Assembly: GCA_026260175.1 (NCBI GenBank)
Contig: JAKCWW010003789.1
Location: 1 to 21,080 of the forward strand
Direction: 5' to 3'
From: Reticulitermes lucifugus
Taxonomy: Eukaryota; Arthropoda; Insecta; Blattodea; Rhinotermitidae
DNA: 21,080 nucleotides
Shown here piece after piece: positions 12,497 through 21,080 of the stretch. Numbering within the stretch: the stretch's first letter is position 1; each line of letters starts with the position of its first letter. The notes under the pieces were generated by a model. That model searched no databases, was not told the origin of the DNA, and saw only the letters and a list, made by a program, of their open reading frames with translations. Position numbers and translations under genes: made by a program.

Positions 12497-14197
12497 CTGT
12501 AATGTAAAGAATGCAACAATCTGGAGTCAACAAATACATCTATGTTTCAACAACCACAATCACCTTTCATCATGCTTAAACTCATGGAGGCATCTTTGAA
12601 AACCCAGTGTTTACTTTATGTACCACCAGGTTTAAAATTTACAAATTCTACGTACATACACAATGTTTTCACGCGTTTCATATGCTTCTTGGAACATACA
12701 GCATTACCTGAATGGTTAGCATCATTTTTGTCTTCAAAGGGTTACACAGACTGCCTTCCCTTATAGCCACACATAAACAAGCCCTTCATCTTCCATTGTG
12801 ACCCTATTTAGATCTTCTCTGGTGTCTTAGCAATATGTGAAAAGCATTCTTTGGTTACAGAAGATGACAAATGAGCATGTGACTGTCATTTGTTTATGAC
12901 AAACACTAATCAATAAAAATCCTCTACATCCGCACCCATGGGACTGTAAACAGCAGTATGTAAGACAAGCAACAGCCCCAGAAACATGCAGCAAGATTGT
13001 ACAAAGATCCTAAAACACATATAGACGAAAACGATTATTGGAAGTTACTGAGAGTGTTGAAAAAGTATATCCATACTATCTGCACATAACCTGTCAAGAT
13101 AATAGCATGACGATTCATCCATTAACAACATACTGGATGATACCGGTAGCTTGTCACGTTTTATACTGGAACTGCATTGTACATAAAAAATGATACAGTT
13201 TAACTCTTTATTTCAAATTTATTTTTTGAACTACTTTCTTAAAATATAATTTTCCAATGTTTTATAACTTTAGTATTTTAACACTTACTTCACAATCACA
13301 CAGTTTTAATGTTTCCTTAGGCCTCACTGAGAAAAAAAACCTACTTGTCTTACATACATTCATAAGGTATTCATCAATGTAAAGGGGGAGATCTCGTACC
13401 TATAATATACAGAGCATCCTTTTTATAGTTTTTGGTTAGTGGCCTGATGATGGCTCAGTTCCGGGGCCGAAACTAGTTGCCAAGACAGTACGTGTGAAAT
13501 ATAACTTGTTGGTGTGATTGAAGGAGCTAAATAAACATACACTTGTGATTAATACACCAACTGGGATGTTCCATATTAAGATTAAATATCATTAACACAC
13601 ATAATTATTGTGAAAATCTGTACCCATGGTGTTTCAATAATGTAAAATCCTAGTATATATCGAAGCACTGTGGCCAGCATATATACTGCATGCAGACCAT
13701 CTTCTGGTGCATGACAAAGTAGTTTGGTAGACAGGTATCAAAATTTTGTAGGTATGTGCTGCCTCCACCATTGCCCCCCTAGAGGCAACACATTCCTCCG
13801 GTTCAATGGAACCCATCTATCAAACCACATGGCATCAAATCCCAGAATAAAGTCACCCCCATGGGAACTGCAAATTTCACAATATACATTAATTTCTTTA
13901 ATAACTGAAAATAAGTAATGGATTACTATTACAAATTTTCTTAAGCAGCACCAAGATCATAAGAGTAACATTAAGACAGCCAATCATCAGCTCACATTTA
14001 AATATTAAATTTAAAATTTTCATCGTTAAAATGGGCATTAATGCAATGTTCAGCTTCCTGTGTGTTTCTGTCTGGTCCCTACATGAACAAGTTTAAAATT
14101 CAAGTTTCATCCTTGTAGCAGATGGCCTCAATGACAATCTTTTTTCAATTCATCGTAACAGCCAAAGAGATGTCCTGAACCTGAATTATATACTCAC
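12497..14197 (-). other. Imp intron between RRM halves (1.7 kb)
   Basis: Non-coding, AT-rich. The only structured piece I can name is the hammerhead-like unit at 13441-13560. No other exon or element was recognised. Confidence 0.6.
13441..13560 (+). mobile_element. short retroelement-like tail with hammerhead-like motif (copy 2, best preserved)
   Basis: CTGATGA (13444-13450) is followed by one T, then helix GGCTC/GGGCC (13452-13456 and 13464-13468, one G-U pair) with a 7-nt loop, then GAAAC (13469-13473). TAGTT and GCCA follow. GCCA (13479-13482) can pair with TGGC just before the CTGATGA (13440-13443), giving a 4-bp helix in the place of hammerhead helix I. The sequence then runs to an A-rich end (GCTAAATAAACATACAC). 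All hammerhead core blocks are present, but there is an extra unpaired T and helix III is reduced to one possible C-G pair. Confidence 0.4.
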
Positions 14198-14368
14198 TGT
14201 TGTGCTTGCTCCTGGGTTTCATAGCTGACATGCACAGTTTGTGTGGAGCCATCTCGTGAGTTCAGCTTCTCACAGCTCTGGACGGAACCAAATGGAGTCA
14301 ATAATGGCTCCAAGTCCTCTAGCCTCACATGCACCGGAAGGTTACTCAGCACTATCTTACCACCCGCA
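14198..14368 (-). CDS. Imp: Imp/IGF2BP internal exon encoding most of the RRM
   Basis: This is the first visible coding exon of an mRNA-binding protein of the Imp/IGF2BP (VICKZ) family, which controls mRNA localisation, stability and translation in the cytoplasm. Seen: an acceptor (…GACTGCAG) precedes base 14368 and a donor (GTGAGT) follows base 14198. The exon is 171 nt: 1 nt completing a codon, 56 codons, then 2 nt of a split Gln codon. It reads AGGKIVLSNLPVHVRLEDLE, then a stretch with LLTPFGSV and SCEKLNSRDG, and ends QTVHVSYETQEQAQQ. This is the beta1-alpha1-beta2-beta3-alpha2 run of an RRM and matches the single RRM of insect Imp, equivalent to RRM2 of vertebrate IGF2BPs. There is no in-frame ATG in the exon, so translation starts in an exon further upstream that I could not identify. 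Reading phase matches the next exon exactly. Confidence 0.93.
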
Positions 14369-15961
14369 CTGCAGTCAAGGAAAAACTCTCATTAAAAGTT
14401 GTTACTGTAAACAGTAACATTCACAAAATAAAAGTAATTACCAGCTGTAAATTCTTGTATTATTTCTTAATAAGTGGAATGCACTTTGCGAAATGCGACT
14501 ATTCCAGCATATAAAACGGCCACTGATGGATAAAGATGAGATACTAATGCCACCTTTTCACTTCAATTTGTTCGTCATTCCTTTCTTTCTTTTTTGTTTT
14601 TTTACCATATACAATTCTGGCAGTGTGGGTTATTCACAAGAATTAAATTGGACTAAATGAGATCAAAGAGAGTTTCAGTTTAGTCTCTAAAACAGACTGC
14701 AAGCAATATACATTCAGACATCCCTTTTATTTTAGACACATCACATGTGTAACCCTATTCAGTATGAATTTTACCTAAGAACTATGTAAAAATTGTTTCA
14801 GAACAGTACATACTATGCTAACATCAAAATATTCAACAGTCTGAAGAATGTAAAGGCTCAATTTAAATCAGCACTTAGCAGATACTCAAATACACATTCC
14901 TTTCTACTGTTGAGGAATTTCTAATGTTCAAAAATGAACCAAATTATTGGCTGAATATAATGAATTTGGTTCAACATCAGAATACTGCATGCAAAATACT
15001 TATAATATTTTGTATTTATATTTTGCATTTTAATCACTTAATGTAGGTCCTATTTTCACTCTGACTAAATTCTGGATCTATGGAATGTGGTGGATACTTC
15101 TGTATGCATGCAAGTACCTGTCTCACAATAAACATACCACCTTCATTAAAAAAGATCAAGTGATGTATGCAGTTTCAAATAATAACCACTGTTTATTCCA
15201 ACAATCACGTGATACATATAAACAAAATGTGAGTTCATAATGCAAGAGTCCTACTGTTAAGGCAGATGTTGCATAAAGTAACAACTGTTTACTACTGTTT
15301 TCAGAAGAGAAAACAGGAGGTTCTAATACATAGTTCCATACAGTGGTCCAAAATGTTCGAAACAGTTGAATTCTCGATTACAGCCAAAAAAAAATATAAA
15401 TTAAGAATGGCAGAGAAGTGTGCTGGCCTGCTCCCACTTGACCCCCTTCAAAAATCTAACATGTTTTTTTTTTTAAATCTGACATCTTTTGAAGTGCTAT
15501 GAAGAGGGAATCTAATAAATGATAAACCTATATTCTGGTTCAAATACCCTACAATTCCTTTTCCAACACATACACTCCCCTACTTTCCCAACTCAATTCA
15601 TGTTAGCCATCAGGCTACTTCGTCCAGTAACATTTTCCCTTATTTTTCCATTTTACTTAATTCTTGGAATCGCTCAAATCCAGTTTGATTCGACACGCAA
15701 GTCCACATGAGCAAGCAATGGAACAATCTACAGTAGTAGTGACTCAGCAACACAAGCCGGTATGTGAATAAACCCTCTGCACGCAAAAATGGCGATGAAA
15801 CGGCCAACTTTCATTGTAAATTTCATAGTTATGGTTATTCTTTCAAAGGCAAAAAACCGTGCACTATATTATGCATTGTAAAGTTCTGCTGCAGTCCGCA
15901 CACAGAGAAGCTGGAGGACGTCGACTTTTATTGATTGAGGGGAAAAAAAGCAACAACTCAC
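14369..15961 (-). other. stretch upstream of the first visible Imp exon; no coding exon found
   Basis: This should be intron of Imp if the CpG-rich block to its right is the promoter. I looked for a minus-strand exon ending in phase 2, which would supply the Imp start codon, and found none I could support. No transposon ends were recognised. Confidence 0.45.
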
Positions 15962-16540
15962 CAGGTTCATTCACTTCCCCGAATCTCATGTAATTCAAAT
16001 TTTTTTAGCTGTGCATTTTATTTTGGAACTTAAACAATATTTTTGCTACGGCGCCGGCTGGGCGTGCAAAGCTCTAGCAAACACACGTCACACAGACTGG
16101 CGGCTACCCTACCGGACAAAACGTTGCAAAATATTCAAACTTAACAGACGCGTGCACACACCACCTTTTACTTTCACACATTGGCCAAACACACCACGTC
16201 GACCATGGATTATAACCTCCAAACACAACAACACATCACAGGCCACCAAATTTGGGTCAAATCTAGGAGAGTATCGAACGAATTCGCAAACCACTCTTCG
16301 TATAAGCTTACTAATATGTCCACTTTTCAGTTCATGCACAACGCAAGCTAAAAACCCTTTTCTCTCTTCTCTCCCACTGCTCATCAACAGGAAAGTGGGA
16401 GAGAAGAGAGGGACGAAAGCGTGTGACGAAGGGGGGGAGCACAAGAGAATACCTATGACGTCATCAATGTACGCGTCATTGTGATCCGGCCGAACTGATT
16501 GGCTGAAACTGGACCATTCACGTTTCCGCGCGGGAATACG
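15962..16540 (-). promoter_or_regulatory. candidate CpG-rich Imp promoter and non-coding first exon
   Basis: The block is visibly richer in CG dinucleotides than the rest of the window. Reading on the minus strand come an E2F-like palindrome TTCCCGCGCGGAAA (16536-16523), CCAAT within CAGCCAATCAG (CCAAT at 16502-16498) and a perfect CRE TGACGTCA (16463-16456). A perfect 17-bp inverted repeat (16362-16410) follows. A strong donor AACCTG|GTGAGT has its last exon base at 15962. The order fits a promoter firing leftwards into Imp. An ATG at 15989-15987 opens MRFGEVNEP up to that donor. Joining directly to the RRM exon would be out of frame, so this exon is either untranslated or spliced to an unseen exon. 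Promoter identity and transcription start are inferred. Confidence 0.45.
16362..16410. repeat. perfect 17-bp inverted repeat (stem-loop), homopyrimidine-rich arm
   Basis: Left arm CTCTCTTCTCTCCCACT (16362-16378) and right arm AGTGGGAGAGAAGAGAG (16394-16410) are exact reverse complements around a 15-nt loop. It lies about 45 bp downstream of the CRE in the minus direction, inside the candidate 5' UTR. It could fold in RNA or extrude as a cruciform. Confidence 0.9.
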
Positions 16541-17477
16541 ATAGTCATTCGCAAAAATTCGTAATGGACGCAATGAGGTATGGGAAGAATCACGAAATGC
16601 AAATAAAAGATTTTTTCCCCCAGTATCAAGCGTTTGTTCAGGGGTTCCAACAAACACCAGTCACGCTGGAATCTACGTTAACCGCTTATCTTGGGAGCCT
16701 AATATACCACCTAACGTGCGGAAAGAATTCGTGAATTACTGGAAATTTTTACACAAATGTCCTGAAATGGGTAACGCACCTCAGAGAAAACACACCATGT
16801 ACAGCACAAGTATTAACAGCACATACTGCAGTACGGAGGAAACATGTGATTTTAATTTAGTATATCGTTTACAGATACTAACAGGAAACAAAGCGCTCCA
16901 TATGTAGGTACTTGCACAAATAACAAGCCAACATAAGCATACATATTGATATTATTCCTCTGCAGTAAAACGGGGCCAATAAAATGTTTTCTGTAAGACA
17001 ATCCTCGCCCTGCATGGTAAGTGTGATGATTAATTCTGTGTGATTTCAGTCGTACCATATCCTTGCATATATCCGTGCCCGTGTCAAGTACAGGTATAAA
17101 GACTTCCTCTGCGACCGAATCACAGACATTGCATCGTAACTGCCAGGAACCTTATGAGAAGGCCTAATGCTGTCTTTAGTTGCCATTTATGTGTATTTAG
17201 ACCTACACAACGTAAAACCCTGTTACAAAAAAACATATTAAATAGTTTATGTTCAAAACGTTACTAATCATTAGACTTAACGGAACGCACCTGGATAACA
17301 AGTTGTGATTAAAACAAGACGAGGCATTTAGTCTTGGCGCATCACCTCCTGCCCGTTACCAACAGACGCAAATCTCAAAATCCCAGAACTCGTCAAATAC
17401 ATACCGCACACATTCCTAAGAAAAAAACCTGCTCTCACTTATGTATACATTTAATACTTTAGAATTATTACGTTTGC
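16541..17477. other. 5' flank of Imp (or distal intron), nothing recognised
   Basis: No exon, RNA gene or transposon end is supportable. The short open frames on both strands lack family features. Confidence 0.5.
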
Positions 17478-17495
17478 TAGTAGTAGTAGTAGTAG
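17478..17495. repeat. (TAG)6 trinucleotide tail of the SINE
   Basis: Six perfect TAG units on the plus strand, equal to (CTA)6 at the 3' end of the minus-strand SINE. Confidence 0.95.
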
Positions 17496-17828
17496 TGAGT
17501 TGCTCTCCTCTATTTACATAACAATGATAAAGCAAAGGTAAAGCAATCCCAGTACAGGCCTTGAGGGTTCCAGGAGGTTGAGGTTCCCAGATTTCAAGAC
17601 AATCGGCACATGAAGGTGGTAAGGTTGTCGGCCGTACACGCCGGCCGCCTTTAACCCCCAGGAAATATTCCTGGTACTCATTTCTGTTAGAGGCTGAGTC
17701 GACCCCAGGGCCACAGCGCGACCGGAAGGATTATGGCAATGAAAAATTCCAATGACACCATCTGGGATCGAACCCGCAACCTTCCGGCTTGTAGCACAAT
17801 GCCTCAACCAACTGCGCCACCGCCACGG
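17478..17828 (-). mobile_element. tRNA-derived SINE with (CTA)n tail
   Basis: On the minus strand the element begins with a tRNA-like head carrying an A-box, TGGCGCAGTTGG (17819-17808), and a B-box, GGTTCGATCCC (17774-17764). These are an internal RNA polymerase III promoter. A tRNA-unrelated body follows and the 3' end is a (CTA)6 tail (17495-17478). Its chance open frame contains stretches such as [20 protein letters not shown] and GSTQPLTEMSTRNISWGLKA. I recognise these from many automated cockroach protein predictions, so the family is abundant there. It is mobilised in trans by a LINE (family knowledge). I could not define target-site duplications. Confidence 0.85.
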
Positions 17829-20085
17829 TGAGGTCACTGCACACGCCATGATGGCATAGACGCGACAGGAGATTTACAGCTTCACTCGTTCTTCATATCG
17901 GAAGTCGATGAAGGTGAGTCCTGAGGCATGTCACAGGACAGAAAAATTTTAGCAAGTATACTCGTATTATTGAGAATGCAGGGTAACGGGAATTTAATCT
18001 CAGTTATAATGGAATTCCGATAAAGTTCTGCTCGACTCAAGAATGTTTAGTCTGTCTTATCCAACCATATATAGTTACACAGTAAAATGTGGTGTTTTAT
18101 GGAGGGCTGAGAAGCCTAACGAGTGACACGCGTTTGTTCAAATTCAATACAAGTTTCCCTAAAATCAATTGTAAAGCCATTAATTAACTGAGTACCAGAC
18201 TGACCACCTCAGTAGGCACATTAATCATAACTCTTTCATCGAAGATGTATGCAGAAAACGTATTCTCGCGCTCTTACTGCAATACATTTCACTGTTTTTG
18301 AATCACATATCGACAACGGCTACATTTACGTATCGCACAGTAAAACAGACACAAATACTGTATCATGGGTAATGTCACCAACATTCGTAAGGACTTTTTC
18401 CATTGTCACCAATATTCAACACAAACACTACGTTTCGGAAACTACCGAGGCACACAGTATAGCTAAACATGGTTACATACACACAGGTCTATCCACACGT
18501 AAGAAGTGGTTGAATTCACATTCAGAATCGTGAAATATGGTTATGTCAACTAGCGTAAACGTCTCGATGGCTAGGTCTGGGTTCTGAAATCTAAACATGG
18601 CGCACGAAATAAATATCTCCATTTAGCTTTACTTTTCGGCAGAGCGTGAAAATATTTTAGAATAAACAGAGACAGCTAACAGGCCTACTTCTCTTTCGGA
18701 ACAGAGCGAAAATACATTAGAAGAGACAGAGACATCTAATACTGTATCTCATTTAATTACGCCGAAACACGTAGTTTCCAAGTGCTCAGAGACGACAGCC
18801 CAATATTTCGAAACTGCAGCATCTGAAGATCTTCCTTATTTCTGTATACAGTAGTTACAATCGTTCCTCCTAAGTTCAGTAGATACTAGCCCTACAATTA
18901 TCAGACTAACAAGTCACAAATGAAAGAAAAAATCTTTCAGAATCACAAAAGAAAACAGTCATCTCATGACAAACTAGGAAAGCGTCGCGTTTTAAACATA
19001 CAGTGGGCAACACACTGACGAACGTTTTGAAAATAGTGATGTGCAAACAAGAAATCCTCATGCAAAAGACGATGATCAGAGTATACGACCTATCTTTCGT
19101 GACACAGGCTGAAAGGACTGAATGAGAGGCTCAGTGGGTGTGGGAACAGGCTAAGATAAAGACCGGTCATCACCACCACCACACATTACAGACCAAGGGT
19201 CAAGGTCATCTTAATCCAAGCCAACAGCGAACCAACGCCGGCGTAGTTGCTTCTGAGAATCACGGACGAGCCAGAGGAAGCGACTGGCCTCAAGGAGTTC
19301 ACTAACTCTACAAATGCTCAGCAATCATGTGCGAGCAGAAGACGTGACACTCTCATTAGATGCTAGACACCAAGTCCTCGTTATTTTTCCTTTCAACTTA
19401 AATCAGTTGCTTCCTGCCTCGGCCAGTGGCAGTGCACTATCATAGCATAACGTAACAACTTTATAATCACCAACAAAATGAATCATACTATTATAATCAC
19501 GATTCTTAACTCTGCAAGATAGTTTCAAACTGCATGTTATGACACATAAAGTCGATGGGGTCTTCTGTAGGGTCCCTTTAGGCCTTGGGAAGAGGTTTTC
19601 TTTTTTAATGCTGAAAAATACCCCACACCTTAAGCTCTGAGGCGAATAAAATCATGCTGGCAACCACAGTTCCACAGTTCGCAGGAAGAAAAAGCTCGAA
19701 ACCTCTGCTTTTCAAGGTCACGAAAACAGAATAAGTAGCCGACTTATTCATCAACATGCGAAATTTGAGGATCTCACAGATGTAGCCCTACTTATTTCAA
19801 AAGTACAGAATTCAACTCTCGACTCGGAAAGTGGCCATAGGGGGTTTTTCAGTCCTACTAAGAAGACAGAAGCCTCAAGTCAAACCGTACGCAGGCGTAA
19901 CGAATGATTTGAAAATTAAGGCAGCCCACACGTCTCTTTCAGCAATAAACGTGTAAAATATCTTGTTTACACTAGACGGGAAGATAAATGTGAACTAGAA
20001 AAGATATAGAAAAAAAGCGATCACTTTCTAATTTGAGATGAAATCTGGAAATTTCCTAGAGGGACTGAAGAAACCCAGAAACCCC
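17829..20085. other. non-coding flank with one short tandem duplication
   Basis: No gene was recognised. The 94-codon plus-strand frame at 18249-18533 has no identifiable domain. A diverged 60-bp tandem dimer lies at 18631-18750. Confidence 0.5.
18631..18750. repeat. tandem dimer with 60-bp period
   Basis: Two adjacent units share the order of blocks TTTCGG, CAGAGCG, GAAAATA, TTAGAA, ACAGAGACA and CTAA at an exact 60-bp offset (for example AATATTTTAG at 18651 and AATACATTAG at 18711). They have diverged by substitutions. Function unknown. Confidence 0.75.
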
Positions 20086-20166
20086 TCCGTCATGACGACC
20101 AGTCTCCGAGTCGAGATTTAAACTGTGGACGTTCCGAATAAGGAGTGCCACCCACTAGACCGCCAC
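20040..20166 (-). mobile_element. diverged tRNA-derived SINE head
   Basis: On the minus strand, TGGCGGTCTAGTGG (20165-20152) followed by GTGGCAC resembles a tRNA 5' arm with A-box. GTTTAAATCTCG (20123-20112) is a decayed B-box. It is followed by GGGGTTTCTGGGTTTCTTCA, similar to the 'GGGTTTTCC' stretches after the tRNA head in many arthropod SINEs. The end is not defined. Confidence 0.5.
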
Positions 20167-20239
20167 ATTCAGTAACAGAGACAAACCAACCAATCATACA
20201 GCAAACAGGAATCTAATCCGAAGCATTTCGACGCACATG

Positions 20240-20540
20240 AGTAAATCTCGATGGAAAGGGGAAAATGTCGAGGTCGAGATGAGATTCTCACAGCAGTACT
20301 GATGATGAATCCGGGTTTCTGGGATATGAAGCGGTGCACACTGGTACATAGGCACGTTTCGGATGAGTTTTCTGTCTCCATACTGAAGGCAGTCCAAGAG
20401 TGGAACTTCTTTGACTATCCTGAAGGTAGATGCAACAACAAACTGCTTTCAAACGCTGGTAACCATACACCAATCTACACGGCGTCCTATCCTAAAGACC
20501 AGGATGTTAAAACCTCAAGTCGCCTGGGCATTCTACAACT
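20240..20540. repeat. decayed interspersed repeat
   Basis: Translations on both strands give fragments I associate with a dispersed insect repeat often mis-annotated as protein. The plus strand gives EILTAVLMM…FWDM and NAGNHTPIYTASYPKDQD; the minus strand gives METENSSET and STAVRISS. It is not a real gene, and the family name is unknown to me. The basis is remembered resemblance only. Confidence 0.4.
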
Positions 20541-20669
20541 ACTCTGTCAAAATGATATTAGGTAAAGGCGATAATCTGAGGTGTTAATACCCCAACACCG
20601 ATTTCAAAAGGTGTACACCGAACACCAATTACACTTTTTCAGCGTGATCCACATTCCGTGCAATAGGTT

Positions 20670-20800
20670 GGTTGTATGGTACTTACATGCCCTGATGGTG
20701 ACCCTGTAGAGGTCGAAACGTGTTGCGGGAACACAAGTGACAAAATAGTACTTATTATTGACTGTGCAGTTTGTTGGATCACATACTAACACGTACACTC
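20670..20800 (+). mobile_element. retroelement-like unit with hammerhead-like motif (copy 3)
   Basis: CTGATGG (20692-20698; the last core base is G instead of A) is followed by T, then helix GACC/GGTC (20700-20703 and 20711-20714) with a 7-nt loop, then GAAAC (20715-20719) and GTGTTGC. The architecture is the same as at 13444, including the extra T before the helix. The boundaries are guesses. Confidence 0.35.
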
Positions 20801-20999
20801 GCCTGGGGGGTCTCATTAGCCTACATGCCCTGCACCCAGGCCTATGCTACGCGGGCTGCCTGCTCGGTAGGTATGTGCGATAAAGGATTTGTCCAACGTT
20901 GTTCCTCTGCCAACCAGATTACTGATGAGTCATTGCGCCACGTGCATCGTTTTGAGATTCCCTAGCCATTTCTTCACACGATTCCGTGGAGTTAACAAG

Positions 21000-21080
21000 C
21001 GCCCTGGAAACCCCCCTTTCTTCTTCTTCCATGGCGTTACAGCCCGGGGTGGGCCAGAGCCTCCTTCTTTTTGGGATTTC
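21000..21080. repeat. edge of a dispersed repeat
   Basis: The string TTCTTCCATGGCGTTACAGC, followed by CCGGGGTGGGCC and GAGCCTCC, resembles the start of a repeat common in insect genomes ('TGGCGCTACAGCCC…GGGCCTTGGCCTCC'). It is cut by the window end. Confidence 0.35.

Noticed and set aside
14437..14450. Acceptor TTTACAG followed three bases later by GTAATT (micro-exon) upstream of the RRM exon
   Set aside because: A 3-nt exon is implausible and could not supply the Imp start codon.
16109..16657. 182-codon minus-strand open frame in the CpG-rich block
   Set aside because: No recognisable domain, and it overlaps the promoter-like sites and the inverted repeat. CG-rich sequence has fewer stop codons, so a frame of this length is not surprising. 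It would also not join Imp in phase.
17514..17849. 111-codon minus-strand open frame
   Set aside because: It is the chance frame of the tRNA-derived SINE and includes the A- and B-boxes. It is not a gene.
20251..20565. 104-codon plus-strand open frame near the right end
   Set aside because: The peptides on both strands match fragments of a dispersed repeat, and nothing suggests a functional protein.

Overview
The window is eukaryotic and almost certainly from an insect. It is AT-rich and mostly non-coding, with GT-AG introns of 1.7 to 4.5 kb. It contains a mariner relic, hAT and TTAA-type (piggyBac-like) short elements, and tRNA-derived SINEs. The SINE at 17.48-17.83 kb has internal reading frames that I recognise from automated gene predictions in cockroach genomes. 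My best guess is therefore a cockroach (Blattodea, possibly Periplaneta). That assignment rests on memory of a repeat family, not on a search.

The only protein-coding gene I can support lies on the minus strand. It is the insect orthologue of IGF-II mRNA-binding protein (Imp / IGF2BP / VICKZ family). Five consecutive internal exons are present: 14368-14198, 12496-12248, 7793-7656, 5113-4997 and 2272-2137. All junctions are AG/GT with compatible phases. They join into an uninterrupted 270-codon piece: an RRM, an Arg/Gly-rich linker, a complete KH1 (GRQG loop) and a complete KH2 (GKGG loop). The start codon and any upstream exon are not securely identified. The KH3-KH4 exons must lie beyond base 1.

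From about 15.8 to 16.7 kb is a CpG-rich island, upstream of the first visible Imp exon. It carries a palindromic E2F-like site, an inverted CCAAT box and a perfect CRE in the order expected for a minus-strand promoter. These are followed by a perfect 17-bp inverted repeat and a strong splice donor at 15961. I read it as a candidate Imp promoter and non-coding first exon. The donor cannot be joined in coding phase straight to the RRM exon.

The introns and the 5' flank are full of mobile-element debris. Two hAT-type ends sit exactly 8 bp apart near base 380. Four copies of one 136-163 bp TTAA-flanked family, not obvious as a family from any single copy, lie at 1418, 6916, 8375 and 10257. A 5' mariner fragment at 8563-9435 is disabled by stop codons, an 8-bp tandem duplication and deletions. 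Three scattered hammerhead-like RNA motifs lie at 9440, 13444 and 20692. A tRNA-derived SINE with a (CTA)n tail lies at 17.5-17.8 kb, and more diverged repeats fill 20.0-21.08 kb. I found no rRNA, tRNA gene, CRISPR or bacterial feature.
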